Shown piece after piece: positions 44,697-54,066 of a stretch of DNA of 64,000 bases. Positions within the stretch are counted from its first letter, which is position 1, and each line of letters opens with the position of its first letter. The position numbers were made by a program, and so were the translations under genes. Source of the DNA: Salinithrix halophila. GTDB lineage: Bacteria; Bacillota; Bacilli; Thermoactinomycetales; DSM-45169. Location: contig NZ_JBHSAP010000018.1 of NCBI RefSeq assembly GCF_042650125.1, positions 496,001 through 560,000 on the forward strand, in the 5' to 3' direction. The notes beneath the pieces were generated by a model. It was given only the letters and a program-made list of their open reading frames with translations. It ran no database searches and had not been told where the DNA came from.

Positions 44697-45794
44697 TCAA
44701 GCTTTGGATCGCTTGTAGAAAGGCGTGGGCACGATCGTGGCGGCGACCCGCTTACCGCGGATTTCCACGTCTAGTTCCGTCCCGACAACAGCGTGCTCAC
44801 GCTTCACCAAGGCGAGTCCCACGTTTTTTTTCAGGGTGGGAGACTGGGTTCCGCTGGTGACGACCCCGATCTCTTCCTCCCCCTTGAAGACAGGATAATG
44901 GGAGCGAGGAATCCCCCGGCCCGTCATCTCTAAGCCAACCAGCTTGCGGGGAGCTCCGTCTGCTTTTTGCCGGGCCAATACATCCCTACCGATAAACTCC
45001 CCTTTTTCCGGTTTAACAGCAAAACCGAGTCCAGCTTCGATGGGGCTGATGCTGGCGGATAGCTCATTGCCATATAGGGCCAGACGCGCTTCAAAGCGAA
45101 GGGTGTCCCGGGCGCCAAGACCGCAGGGGATCACGCCTTCCACTTCCCCTTCCGCCAGAATCCGGGTCCAGAGGACAGGAGCATCTTCCGCCGGCAAGTA
45201 TATCTCAAATCCGTCCTCTCCCGTATAGCCCGTACGAGAGATCAGACCACGGACCCCGGCAATTTCTACATCGTCTTTAAAACGGAACAGTTTGATCTGC
45301 GACAAGTCTGCTTCCGTCAGCCGTTGCAGCACCGTTTCCGCCAGGGGTCCTTGCAGGGCGAGCTGGGCCGTTTCATCAGAAACGTTTTTCACCTCGACGT
45401 CCCCGGAGGCGTGTTTCTCTACCCATTCGACATCTTTCTCCGTATTGGCCGCGTTGATCACCAAAAGGTAGGATTCTTCCCCCTTTTTATAGACCAACAG
45501 ATCATCCACCGTCCCGCCGTCAGGGTAGCACATCACCGTGTACTGAGCTTGCCCGATTTTGGCTTTAGACAGGTCGTTGGTGGTCAACCGCTGCACCAGG
45601 GCATAAGCGTCCGGACCGCTGATTTCCACTTCGCCCATATGAGAAACATCGAAGAGCCCAGCCCGGGTGCGGACGGCTTCGTGTTCTGCCTTGATCCCTG
45701 AAAACTGGACCGGCAACTCCCAGCCACCAAAGGGAACCAGTTTGGCCATATCCTTATAACACGGATACAGCGACGTCCTTTTCAATTCGGCCAC
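44697..45794 (-). CDS. gcvT: Aminomethyltransferase (glycine cleavage T protein)
   Basis: 365 residues, moving the methylene group from the H-protein-bound intermediate to tetrahydrofolate with release of ammonia. [39 protein letters not shown] and [13 protein letters not shown] are family marks. I choose the GTG at 45794: GGAGGTGG lies 5-8 nt before it and the product begins [13 protein letters not shown], as in B. subtilis; the ATG at 45809 contains that ribosome site, and a longer frame runs through the riboswitch. First gene of the operon. Confidence 0.95.
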   Translation of the reverse strand: MAELKRTSLYPCYKDMAKLVPFGGWELPVQFSGIKAEHEAVRTRAGLFDVSHMGEVEISGPDAYALVQRLTTNDLSKAKIGQAQYTVMCYPDGGTVDDLLVYKKGEESYLLVINAANTEKDVEWVEKHASGDVEVKNVSDETAQLALQGPLAETVLQRLTEADLSQIKLFRFKDDVEIAGVRGLISRTGYTGEDGFEIYLPAEDAPVLWTRILAEGEVEGVIPCGLGARDTLRFEARLALYGNELSASISPIEAGLGFAVKPEKGEFIGRDVLARQKADGAPRKLVGLEMTGRGIPRSHYPVFKGEEEIGVVTSGTQSPTLKKNVGLALVKREHAVVGTELDVEIRGKRVAATIVPTPFYKRSKA

Positions 45795-45874
45795 GATTTC
45801 CACCTCCATACGATTAGAACTCAGTGTACCACCGATCCGCCTTGGACAACCGGCAGCCTGAGTGAAAGGTTCCC

Positions 45875-46070
45875 CGATCTGATGACCCCTGTCCGATGAC
45901 CTGAGAGTTAGACCCGAACAATTCGGGATTGCCCCTTGGGTGGCCTTGTCGTGCAGCGCTTTCCAGAGGAACGTCCGGCGGGCCTCCTTTTGCCTGAGAG
46001 ATTCACCCGGATGGGCTTGCTCCTTCGGCGCCACATGGATGTGGTCTCTCCTCCCGCCATCAACCGCCGA
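45875..46070 (-). ncRNA. Tandem glycine riboswitch of gcvT-gcvPA-gcvPB
   Basis: On the minus strand aptamer 1 begins at GGAGAGACC (plus 46043-46051) and shows GCCGAAGGAGCAA, then GAATCTCTCAGGCAAAAGG, then CTCTGGAAAG; aptamer 2 follows with CACCCAAGGGGCAAT and AACTCTCAGGTCA. This is the classical cooperative pair upstream of gcvT. No clear terminator with a T run lies between it and the gcvT start, so the output stage may act on translation or another structure. Confidence 0.9.
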
Positions 46071-46262
46071 AACCAGGGATTTTCCTTTTCATTGTGCCAC
46101 AACTCTCTCCCTATTTCGATACCTTCGTACAAAACAAAAAACGGCAGACTTTCCTGCCGGATTTCGATCTTCCCCACATCATAGGTAAGGGTTCACATAA
46201 ACCTCCCTTTCGTCAACCATACTACTATGGAAATCAATCCCTACCTTCGGGAGGTGTCCGGA

Positions 46263-47987
46263 ATGGATTCGGTACCCATCCGCATGGATCGTAGATGGTT
46301 AAACGACTTTCAGCGCCACATCGAAGAGGACAGCGGCTGGACCACATGGGAACGGTTCAAGTTGGCTTTGGAAGCCGCTGACCTCCAGCGGGTCCCGGAC
46401 TTCAACACCCTCCGCTGCCTGGAACATATCATGGGCTTCACCCCTCTTCCCCATCAGATCGAAACCACTCACCGCGTCTTAGAGGAAATGAGAGGACGAG
46501 CCATCCTCGCTGACGAAGTCGGGCTCGGAAAAACCATCGAAGCCGGTCTGATCCTAAAGGAATACATGGTAAGAGGAACGGTGAAAAATGCCCTCATTCT
46601 TGTTCCTTCTTCTCTTGTGCTTCAATGGACAAGAGAACTGAACCAAAAATTCCAGATCCCTGCGGTTGCCCAAAAGAAAGAATGGATGTGGGATCAATAC
46701 GATATCCTCGTCGCCTCCATCGATACGGCCAAACGGGAACCGCACCGTTCCAAAGTTCTCAGTCGGCACTACGATTTTTTAATCGTGGATGAAGCGCACA
46801 AGCTGAAGAATCGCCGGACAAAGAACTGGCAATTCATCAATGAAGTAAAAAAGAAGTATGCCCTTCTACTCACCGCCACCCCCGTCCAAAACGACCTCCA
46901 CGAACTGTATAACCTGGTCACCCTTTTGAAACCCGGTCACCTCGGACAACATGCTGCCTTCAGTTCCAACTACGTGGCGGGTAAACGCAAACCTAAAAAC
47001 GAAGACCAGCTCAAAGAGGAAGTACAACGGGTAATGATCCGCAACAAACGAAGCGACGGTCATATCGTTTTCACTAAACGGAACGTACAGACCATTCCCA
47101 TCACTCTCTCCCCTGCCGAACGGGCTCTTTATGATGGGGTTTCCCAATTTGTTCGAGAACAATATCAAAACGGCGGGGGAAACCTGAAAAGTCTTCTCTC
47201 CCTGATTACCCTTCAGCGGGAGGTGTGTAGCAGCCGAGACGCCGCCTTTCTGACCCTGTTCAAACTATTTAAGAGGGGAGAAGCGGGAAAGGAGACCCTC
47301 TCACCCGAAGTCACTTCTCTTGTAGAGCTGCTCCGGTCTGTTGAGAGCCAATCTAAGGTGGAGGAAGCCATCCGGCTGATCCGGTCTATTGACGACAAAG
47401 TGATTATCTTCACCGAATACCGTGCTACCCAGGATCTCCTCCTTCGTTCCCTATCCGCCCAAGGGATCTATGCGGTCCCTTACCGAGGCGGCTTTGCACG
47501 GAACAAGAAGGACTGGATGATGGAACTCTTCCGGAATCGAGCCCAGGTTATGGTGGCGACGGAAGCCGGAGGCGAAGGGATCAACCTTCAGTTTTGCCAC
47601 CATATCATCAATTACGATCTACCCTGGAACCCCATGCGGGTGGAACAACGGATCGGCCGTGTTCACCGACTCGGGCAAACTCATGATGTATCAATCTACA
47701 ATTTCGCCACCCGGGAGACGATTGAGGAGCACATCGTATGGCTTCTCCACGAAAAAATCGATATGTTCCGCTCTGTGATCGGCGAGGTGGAAACCATCTT
47801 GGAACAGATGGAGCTGGAAGAAGACGTCGAACAAAACCTGATGCGGATCATGCTGGAATCCCAAGATGACGAAGAGGTTAAAAAGCGCCTTTCCCAACTG
47901 GGAGACCGGTTCACCTCCACCCAACGGGAAGTTCAAGTTGAAACCGACAGACGGGAAGTGTTGTTGGATGGAACCCAGCCAAGTTAG
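46263..47987 (+). CDS. yqhH: SNF2-family DEAD/H helicase-like ATPase (YqhH)
   Basis: 574 residues. Core 1 has Walker A DEVGLGKTIEAG (near 85), VLVPSSLVLQWTREL and DEAH IVDEAHKLKNRRTKNW; core 2 has VIIFTEYRATQ, ATEAGGEGINLQFCHHIINYDLPWNPMRVEQRIGRVHRLGQ. It resembles the RapA/HepA subgroup in its helicase core; role unknown. The ATG 46263 has GGGAGGTG 7 nt upstream, while an in-frame ATG at 46227 has no ribosome site. Divergent from gcvT and followed by yqhG as in B. subtilis. Confidence 0.9.
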   Translation: MDSVPIRMDRRWLNDFQRHIEEDSGWTTWERFKLALEAADLQRVPDFNTLRCLEHIMGFTPLPHQIETTHRVLEEMRGRAILADEVGLGKTIEAGLILKEYMVRGTVKNALILVPSSLVLQWTRELNQKFQIPAVAQKKEWMWDQYDILVASIDTAKREPHRSKVLSRHYDFLIVDEAHKLKNRRTKNWQFINEVKKKYALLLTATPVQNDLHELYNLVTLLKPGHLGQHAAFSSNYVAGKRKPKNEDQLKEEVQRVMIRNKRSDGHIVFTKRNVQTIPITLSPAERALYDGVSQFVREQYQNGGGNLKSLLSLITLQREVCSSRDAAFLTLFKLFKRGEAGKETLSPEVTSLVELLRSVESQSKVEEAIRLIRSIDDKVIIFTEYRATQDLLLRSLSAQGIYAVPYRGGFARNKKDWMMELFRNRAQVMVATEAGGEGINLQFCHHIINYDLPWNPMRVEQRIGRVHRLGQTHDVSIYNFATRETIEEHIVWLLHEKIDMFRSVIGEVETILEQMELEEDVEQNLMRIMLESQDDEEVKKRLSQLGDRFTSTQREVQVETDRREVLLDGTQPS

Positions 47988-48777
47988 ATCCCTTACCCTT
48001 CGGTATCTAAAGTCCCATGACTGCGAAATTATCGAAGACCACCCCGATTATATGGAAAGCCGCCTTTCTGTGGAAGCTGATAAAGACCTCATCCACCGAC
48101 CCTTTTACTGGATGTACGTTGAAAAAATGGGTTTTGAGCCACAGCCGTCCACCCTGTTATTCACCTTTAAACCAGGCAAGGCTCCTCCCGGCGTCCGTTC
48201 AGAGCATCTGACTTGCGGTTCCCCCCGCTTTAACCAGATGCTCCATTCCGCTCGTAAAAATGGTCGTTTTATCCGATTATACGAAGATTCTTTCAGGGGG
48301 GCTCGGAAGGCCGACTCCCGTCCCTACGACCCCTGGCTCGCAGTCAACTACGAGGTCTCTTCTATCTGTGACCGGAAAAAAGATGAACTCCTTAGCTTGG
48401 GAATCCACCTCCGGACAGGAGAAATCATCCAAGAATTCCACCAGCGGATCCAGAACAAGCAGTGGACACCCCGGCTACCTGACCGGCGGCATACGCTACC
48501 GCCTCTTCTAACCGTTCCAGAAGCGGTCGGAGAACTGGAATTTTGGCTGCAGGGCTGGATTGAACATCAAGATCTCTCCTGGGCTGTCCAGGCAAAGAAA
48601 CGGCTGGAAGAAGAATTAGCCCAACTCCATGCCTACTATCCCGAAGAATGGCGCATGAATGATGAACTTCATACAGAAAAAAAGCAACGTTTACGAGAAA
48701 CCGTCTGGCAATACCATCCCCGTGTGGAAGTAGAAGTGGTGAACGCCGGACTCTTCTACCTGGACAGCGACACGTAA
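47968..48777 (+). CDS. yqhG: YqhG family protein
   Basis: 269 residues, soluble, matching YqhG of B. subtilis by position and length (about 263); function unknown. Landmarks: VRSLTLRYLKSHDCEIIEDHPDYMESRLSVEADKDL at the N-terminus, PFYWMYVEKMGFEPQP, PRFNQMLHSARKNGRFIRLYE, and a charged helical C-terminal third. The ATG 47968 overlaps the last 20 bp of yqhH and has GGGAAG 9 nt upstream, so the two genes are translationally linked and probably work together. Confidence 0.82.
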   Translation: MEPSQVRSLTLRYLKSHDCEIIEDHPDYMESRLSVEADKDLIHRPFYWMYVEKMGFEPQPSTLLFTFKPGKAPPGVRSEHLTCGSPRFNQMLHSARKNGRFIRLYEDSFRGARKADSRPYDPWLAVNYEVSSICDRKKDELLSLGIHLRTGEIIQEFHQRIQNKQWTPRLPDRRHTLPPLLTVPEAVGELEFWLQGWIEHQDLSWAVQAKKRLEEELAQLHAYYPEEWRMNDELHTEKKQRLRETVWQYHPRVEVEVVNAGLFYLDSDT

Positions 48778-48808
48778 TCCGGAGGGCAGCTAGCCTCCGG
48801 GATTTTTT
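48776..48808 (+). terminator. Intrinsic terminator of yqhHG
   Basis: AATCCGGAGG pairs with CCTCCGGGATT around 8 nt, followed by a T run. Confidence 0.85.
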
Positions 48809-49004
48809 ATAAAGGGAATGTAAAGGCTGTGTTTGGAATCCATATATTTGTCGGGAACAGCCTATAAACTGGCAGATCGGCATGGTATCTTATAACGAAA
48901 GAATAAGCGTCTTTAACGGAACCCTAATCAAGCTGACATGAAATTTTTTCCGCTGATCATGATAGAAACTCATGCAAACCATGCCTGTTTTGGAGGTGCC
49001 TGAT

Positions 49005-50108
49005 GTGTGGAAGGAAATCGGAAACCAATTACGGCACGCTAGAGAAGAGGCAGGCCTCTCCCTTGAGGAAGTGGCGGCTAGAACCCACCTTCATCGGGAT
49101 GAGCTGAACTCTCTAGAGATGGGGGCCTTTGACCGGCTTCCCAGTCCTTTCTATGTTCGTTCCTACCTTCGTTCCTATGCAACCCAAATCGGGCTTGAAC
49201 CTACCTCGCTCCTGAAAAAATACCGGTCATCGGAGCAGGAGGTTACCGGTCGGTTTACTTCCCTGCCGGAGCCCTCTCGAAGCGAATGGAATCCCGAAAC
49301 AAAACCCTTTCAGAAACCATCCGTTACAAAAACAGGTCCTTTCCATTCTCCTCCACAGGAAAGGAGTTTCTCCGAAACCTTTCCCTCGAGAAACTTACCC
49401 AATACGGATAGGTACGGCGGAAGTGGGAAATTTCATCGCCCCCCGCTATCAGATACGGGAAGGACCCCTCCCGTTAGGGGAACCACTGGCCGCTATTTAA
49501 CTGCGCCCTTGAATCGAAACAGTCATCCACCCCGTCCATCCGTCCCCCTTGGAAACAGCCCGAGTATGGCCAATCCTCAGCCCCATAAAAGACGAACGGG
49601 CCGACGGCGGAAAGCTGTTGTCGCTAGCATCCTCCGCCACCCTCTCCTGGTTGCAGCCTGTGTCACCTTCTTTCTCATCCCCGCCGCATTGTGGATATCC
49701 GGATTCTTCTCTGCCCAACCGGTACCTTCTAATGAAAATCAAGGAGAACAGGTGGAAAATACACCTTCTATGACCGGGGAAGCACAAGCTTCAGCACCGG
49801 AGGGTATGGCCCTGCTCAACCGGGATGAAGAAAGCGGGAAAAGTGAATACGAAGTAAAAAACAACCAGAACCTTCTCTTGCAGGTCAAGGCCAACCAAGA
49901 GTCCTGGCTCCAAATAAGAGAGAATGAAAACGGAGGCTACTTGAGGGACGTTACGCTTACCAAGGGCGAGCGTTTCCGCTTCCGCCATCCTGAAAGCGTG
50001 ACAACGGATCTGTGGATCTCACTGGGCGTTCCTGAGGGCGTGGAACTAACCATCAACGGCCAGGCTATCAAGCCGACAAAAACCATCCAAATCCACAAAA
50101 AAGAGTAG
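49005..50108 (+). CDS. RodZ-like transmembrane helix-turn-helix protein
   Basis: 367 residues. A cytoplasmic XRE-type HTH_25 domain (about 1-75, LRHAREEAGLSLEEVAARTHLH and FYVRSYLRSYATQIGL) is followed by a long Pro/Ser/Arg-rich linker (about 80-200), a basic cluster RRTGRRRK, one membrane helix (about 215-240) and an outer DUF4115-like beta domain (about 285-365). RodZ links MreB to the elongasome; this domain order is the same, but the linker is unusually long and uncharged. GTG 49005 is chosen because GGAGGTG lies 8 nt upstream. No mre or pgsA neighbours are present, so an orthologue call is tentative. Confidence 0.75.
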   Translation: MWKEIGNQLRHAREEAGLSLEEVAARTHLHRDELNSLEMGAFDRLPSPFYVRSYLRSYATQIGLEPTSLLKKYRSSEQEVTGRFTSLPEPSRSEWNPETKPFQKPSVTKTGPFHSPPQERSFSETFPSRNLPNTDRYGGSGKFHRPPLSDTGRTPPVRGTTGRYLTAPLNRNSHPPRPSVPLGNSPSMANPQPHKRRTGRRRKAVVASILRHPLLVAACVTFFLIPAALWISGFFSAQPVPSNENQGEQVENTPSMTGEAQASAPEGMALLNRDEESGKSEYEVKNNQNLLLQVKANQESWLQIRENENGGYLRDVTLTKGERFRFRHPESVTTDLWISLGVPEGVELTINGQAIKPTKTIQIHKKE

Positions 50109-50124
50109 GGGTAACCCTACTCTT
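50101..50124 (+). terminator. Hairpin at the end of the RodZ-like gene
   Basis: AAGAGTAGGG pairs with CCCTACTCTT around 4 nt and contains the stop codon; the T tract is poor (TTGCATT). Confidence 0.5.
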
Positions 50125-50259
50125 GCATTATTCAAAGAAGATCCGATTTATCATCCCCTGATCAATAGCGGGGCTGACAGTTGTTGGTAAGGCGTCGGGT
50201 ACAGGATAAGTCGGTCTCCATTCTTAGATATCTTATTTTTCAGAAAAAATTGAGGGGAA

Positions 50260-51054
50260 TCAACGTTCAACCAGGATAAAAGCGTCGCTGATCCCCAGCT
50301 TCTTCACCGCTTGTAAACGGGCCTCTGCATTGGCACGCTTCCGGAAAGCTCCCGCCTGCACCCGATAAACGGTTTTTCCCGACACGACCTTTTTCACAAT
50401 GATTGATCCGATCCCTTTCGAGCGAAGGAAAGACTGACGGTTGAAAGCATTCTGTGGAATCAAGAATGATCCCGCAATAACCTTGTAGAATCTCTCCCTC
50501 GCCTTTGGAGAGAGTTGGAGTGCTTTAGCCAATCCTGCTCCGATCCCGTTAGCCAGGTCCGAGATGAATGCCTGACTACGGAGGAGATTCCGGTCCCGCT
50601 CCGTATCGATGAACATATTTTCCATCAAGATAGCGGGCATATGGGACTCCCTCAACACATGAAAATTGGCCCGTTTTTTCCCACGATCCCTCACTCCGTA
50701 TTGGGGACCGATGACATTCATGACTGTAGAGTGGATGGTATTCCGGGCGGATTTCGTAAAGTTGGAAACGGAACCGTTGTAGATATAGCTTTCCCAGCCA
50801 GTTCCACCCCCGGCATTGATATGGATAGAACAGTAGTAGTTCGCTTTGTTACGGTTCGCAAAGTCGGTCCGTGCCGTCAGACTGACTGTCTTATCCGTGG
50901 TGCGGGTCATCAACACTTCCGCCACATAACGGCTTTTTAGATAATCCCGGACTTTAAGGGCGATTTGAAGGGTGAAGTCCTTCTCTCGGCATTCTCCATA
51001 GACGGCTCCCGTATCTCTGCCCCCGTGGCCCGGATCAATGACGATTTTCGTCAT
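50260..51054 (-). CDS. N-acetylmuramoyl-L-alanine amidase with SPOR domain (CwlC-like)
   Basis: 264 residues. An Amidase_3 domain (1-175) carries zinc ligands His10 in IDPGHGG, His in CSIHINAGGG and the catalytic Glu in ILMENMFID; a C-terminal SPOR-type repeat region (about 185-264) with FYKVIAGSF and VYRVQAGAFRKRANAEARL binds peptidoglycan. No signal peptide, as in B. subtilis CwlC, which lyses the mother cell late in sporulation from the cytoplasm. AGAGGTGG precedes ATG 51054. A sigma-K-like -10 (CATAGATTA) lies upstream. Confidence 0.88.
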   Translation of the reverse strand: MTKIVIDPGHGGRDTGAVYGECREKDFTLQIALKVRDYLKSRYVAEVLMTRTTDKTVSLTARTDFANRNKANYYCSIHINAGGGTGWESYIYNGSVSNFTKSARNTIHSTVMNVIGPQYGVRDRGKKRANFHVLRESHMPAILMENMFIDTERDRNLLRSQAFISDLANGIGAGLAKALQLSPKARERFYKVIAGSFLIPQNAFNRQSFLRSKGIGSIIVKKVVSGKTVYRVQAGAFRKRANAEARLQAVKKLGISDAFILVER

Positions 51055-51075
51055 GATTCAACCACCTCTTACTTA

Positions 51076-51084
51076 TAATCTATG
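51076..51084 (-). promoter_or_regulatory. Sigma-K-like -10 before the amidase gene
   Basis: CATAGATTA on the minus strand matches CATAnnnTA. No -35 AC element is found at 16-17 nt, so it is only suggestive. The B. subtilis cwlC is sigma-K dependent. Confidence 0.3.
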
Positions 51085-51140
51085 AAAATCACAGGTGGCC
51101 CGCCATAGGAAAGAGTGGAAACAGATACCTAAAAAAGTAC

Positions 51141-51172
51141 AAAAATACCCGGCTCGATGGCCAGGTATTTTT
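51141..51172 (-). terminator. Intrinsic terminator of gbsAB
   Basis: AAAAATACC-GGC pairs with GCC-GGTATTTTT with one mismatch; a T run on the minus strand. Confidence 0.8.
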
Positions 51173-51187
51173 ACAAATCGTGAGTCC

Positions 51188-52393
51188 TTAGTAGATCGTC
51201 GTTTCTTCTAGACCGAGGCAACGCCGGTAAATCCACTTGTAGTCTTCCACACTTTTGATCACGCGGGGGTTACCGAAGGTTTGCGGATCTTCGAATGCCG
51301 CTTGGGCATAACGGTCGACCTGTTCAGGGTCTACTCCCTGTTCAAGCAGGGTCGGAATGTTAACCTCTGCCACCAGGCTTTCCACTTCAAGAACGGCTGA
51401 CTTGGCAGCTTCTTCAGTGGTCATACCCTCCGTGTCAACACCCATGGCTTTCGCGATCCGGGCAAACTTGTCAGGACAACCCATCCAGTTGTATTCCATC
51501 ACCGGAGGCAACATAGCGGACACGCACTGACCGTGCATTACGGGGACCATACCACCCAGGGTTTGGGCCATGGCGTGAGCGGCACCGGCAGAATCGCTTC
51601 CGTAGGAAAGGCCGGCCAGCATCGCGGCTTGGGCCATCCCGTAACGGGCTTCGATGTCATTGCCGTTCGCATAGGCACGGCGCAGATATTTTGCCACATA
51701 TTCAATCGCCAAAAGTGCCACCGCATCGGTGATTGGCTGGGATTGGTGCATCGTGTAGCACTCGATGGCGTGGGAGAGAGCGTCTACCCCGGTAGCCGCA
51801 GTAATGTGCGGCGGCATGGAAAGATGGAGTTCCGGGTCAATGATAGCCAAGTGCGCCGGGATCAACGGACCGCCAACATTAAACTTAATTTCACGGACAG
51901 GATCCTTGATTACGGCCCATTGAGTGACCTCGGAACCGGTACCGGCGGTGGTCGGGATCGTGGTCAACGGCGGGATCCGCTTTTCCAGCGGTTTGCCGTT
52001 TTCGGAGGCCTCATAGGTGAGAAGCGGTTCAGGATGGACAACCTCCACACCGATCGCCTTAGCGGTATCCATGGAGCTGCCGCCGCCGATAGCAACCAGA
52101 CCGTCACAACCTTGCTCTTTGAAGATCCCGCTGCCTTTGGCAATTAGTTCTGTGTCGGGCTCACCCTGGATTTCATGGAAGATATGGACTTCCATTCCGG
52201 CTTCCTTGAGGGCCGAAGCGATGGGGTCGACAATACCGGCTTTATAAATGCCTTTATCCGTCACGATCATCGCTTTGGTCACACCCAGGGCCTTGATTTC
52301 ATCGGCAGCTTTTCTCGATGCTCCAATACCTGTAACGACCTTGGTCGGCATAACAAACTCTTTCATTTCCATCATCTGCTCAAAACGCATCAT
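51188..52393 (-). CDS. gbsB: Iron-containing (type III) alcohol dehydrogenase, choline dehydrogenase GbsB
   Basis: 401 residues, oxidising choline to betaine aldehyde with NAD. NAD motif VAIGGGSSMDTAKAIGV (near 98), TTAGTGSEVTQWAVI, and the metal ligands Asp and His in AATGVDALSHAIECY and GAAHAMAQTLGGMVPVMHGQ place it in the Fe-ADH family. Size equals B. subtilis GbsB (402) and it lies 33 nt after gbsA in the same order. ATG 52393 has AAGGAG about 12 nt upstream; a second ATG follows directly. Confidence 0.92.
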   Translation of the reverse strand: MMRFEQMMEMKEFVMPTKVVTGIGASRKAADEIKALGVTKAMIVTDKGIYKAGIVDPIASALKEAGMEVHIFHEIQGEPDTELIAKGSGIFKEQGCDGLVAIGGGSSMDTAKAIGVEVVHPEPLLTYEASENGKPLEKRIPPLTTIPTTAGTGSEVTQWAVIKDPVREIKFNVGGPLIPAHLAIIDPELHLSMPPHITAATGVDALSHAIECYTMHQSQPITDAVALLAIEYVAKYLRRAYANGNDIEARYGMAQAAMLAGLSYGSDSAGAAHAMAQTLGGMVPVMHGQCVSAMLPPVMEYNWMGCPDKFARIAKAMGVDTEGMTTEEAAKSAVLEVESLVAEVNIPTLLEQGVDPEQVDRYAQAAFEDPQTFGNPRVIKSVEDYKWIYRRCLGLEETTIY

Positions 52394-52426
52394 ATCAAGT
52401 CAACTCCTTTTGATGTGTGATGATAA

Positions 52427-53899
52427 TTACTTAAACCAGCCCATCGGCTGTGGGTTCAAATTTTGGAAGATATGCTTCTGTTCCGTGTACTCCTCAAGAC
52501 CAGTTTTGCCCAATTCACGACCGATCCCGGACTGTTTGTAACCACCCCATGGCGCTTGCGGGAAGTAGGGGTGGAAGTCGTTGATCCAAACCGTCCCCAT
52601 TCGCAAGCTCTTGCTGACACGCTGGGCACGGTTCAAATCCTGCGTCCAGATGGCTCCCGCTAATCCATACACGGAATCATTCGCAATCCGGACCGCTTCT
52701 TCTTCCGTGCGGAATGTTTCGATGGTCAGGATCGGGCCGAAGGTTTCTTCCTGAACGATCCGCATCTTGGTGTCACAACCGTCAAAGACGGTCGGCTCCA
52801 GGAAAAACCCCTTCTCATACTCCTTACCCTCCGGGCGTTTCCCACCAATCAGCAGTTTGGCTCCTTCCTCTTTCCCGATCGCAATATAACGTTCCACCTT
52901 CGCACGATGTTCTGCGGAGGTGAGGGGGCCCATCTGGGTGGATTCGTCCATCCCGTTACCCAACTGAATCCGCTTGACCCGTTTCAGAAGCTCGTTCACC
53001 AGCTTATCATGAAGGCTTTCCTCGACAATCAGGCGGGCGCCTGCGGAGCAGACTTGCCCAGCATGAAAATAGACCGCATTCATCGCGTAATCCACTGTCG
53101 TCTCGAAATCACTGTCGGCAAAGACGATATTAGGGTTTTTCCCGCCCAGTTCGAGGGCGATTTTTTTCATATTACCCGAAGCCGCCTGCATGATCTTGCG
53201 ACCCGTTTCAATCCCACCGGTAAAGGAGATGAGGTCTACTTGATCGGATTCGGACAATTCCGCCCCCACAGTAGCTCCCGGGCCGGTGACGATGTTGACG
53301 ACCCCTTTGGGGAAGCCGACCTCTTCCATCAATTCCGCAATCTTCAAGGTCGTCAGCGGCGTGATCTCACTCGGCTTCAGCACCAGCGTACAACCGGCAG
53401 CTAGAGCCGGAGCCAGCTTCCAGGATGCTTGGAGGAGGGGGTAATTCCAAGGTGTGATCATTCCGCAGACACCGACGGGTTCACGTACAACCCGGCTGAC
53501 GGCGTCAGGCATCGGGGGTTCGATCGTTTCTCCCCCATCCTTATCAGCTAGACCCGCATAATAGCGAAATACACCGGCGATATCTTCCATATCGGCCCGG
53601 CTCTCCACCAGCGTTTTCCCGGTATCCAGCGTTTCCAACTCAGCCAGTTTTTCATTGTTTTGATCGATCAATTCTGCGACTTTGAACAACTTTTTGCCGC
53701 GATCTGCAGCGGGCATATGAGGCCATTCACCGTGGTCGAATGCCCGACGAGCCGCTTGGATCGCACGTTTGGCATCTTCACGATCCCCTTCAGGTACGAC
53801 TGCAATGATTTCCTGGTTGAAGGGGTTGATGATTTCCCTCGTTTGCCCGTTATGGGCTGCGACCCACTCTCCGTCGATCACCATCTTTTTCGGTTTCAA
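52427..53899 (-). CDS. gbsA: Betaine aldehyde dehydrogenase GbsA
   Basis: 490 residues (as B. subtilis GbsA), oxidising betaine aldehyde to the osmoprotectant glycine betaine. ALDH catalytic parts: Asn in MITPWNYPLL, Glu in IALELGGKNPN, Cys in HAGQVCSAGARL; the segment REIINPFNQEIIAVVPEGDREDAKRAI is close to the GbsA type. I use TTG 53899 with GGGGTGA upstream, because the alternative GTG at 53908 touches its own G run. Transcribed with gbsB, divergent from gbsR. Confidence 0.94.
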   Translation of the reverse strand: MKPKKMVIDGEWVAAHNGQTREIINPFNQEIIAVVPEGDREDAKRAIQAARRAFDHGEWPHMPAADRGKKLFKVAELIDQNNEKLAELETLDTGKTLVESRADMEDIAGVFRYYAGLADKDGGETIEPPMPDAVSRVVREPVGVCGMITPWNYPLLQASWKLAPALAAGCTLVLKPSEITPLTTLKIAELMEEVGFPKGVVNIVTGPGATVGAELSESDQVDLISFTGGIETGRKIMQAASGNMKKIALELGGKNPNIVFADSDFETTVDYAMNAVYFHAGQVCSAGARLIVEESLHDKLVNELLKRVKRIQLGNGMDESTQMGPLTSAEHRAKVERYIAIGKEEGAKLLIGGKRPEGKEYEKGFFLEPTVFDGCDTKMRIVQEETFGPILTIETFRTEEEAVRIANDSVYGLAGAIWTQDLNRAQRVSKSLRMGTVWINDFHPYFPQAPWGGYKQSGIGRELGKTGLEEYTEQKHIFQNLNPQPMGWFK

Positions 53900-53922
53900 G
53901 GCATTCACCCCTATTTTTGTTT

Positions 53923-53940
53923 ATACAGTTTTTTCTGTAT
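53923..53940 (-). promoter_or_regulatory. Palindrome in the gbsA leader, likely GbsR operator
   Basis: ATACAG, six T, then CTGTAT: a perfect inverted repeat at about +12 to +29 of the gbsAB transcript. B. subtilis GbsR blocks gbsAB from a site downstream of the start as a roadblock; this position fits that mechanism. Confidence 0.6.
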
Positions 53941-53957
53941 GAACCGTTTCGCCTGCA

Positions 53958-53986
53958 AGAATAACATTCCCTATTTCCTTTGGCAA
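53958..53986 (-). promoter_or_regulatory. Sigma-A promoter of gbsAB
   Basis: TTGCCA (plus 53981-53986) and TATTCT (plus 53958-53963), 17-nt spacer, with a TGn extension, on the minus strand. The start site is near 53951. Confidence 0.6.
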
Positions 53987-54034
53987 CCCCTGTACCCTTT
54001 TTAGAATGTGCCCAATTGGTGCTTTCCATTTCAT

Positions 54035-54062
54035 TTGACAAGGATTTTTCATGTGATAGTAT
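54035..54062 (+). promoter_or_regulatory. Sigma-A promoter of gbsR
   Basis: A perfect TTGACA and TAGTAT with a 16-nt spacer and TGn extension. The start site is near 54069. Confidence 0.6.
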
Positions 54063-54066
54063 GTGT

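Noticed and set aside
45795..46034. N-terminal extension of gcvT by 80 codons
   Set aside because: It reads through the glycine riboswitch; the GTG at 45794 has a perfect ribosome site.
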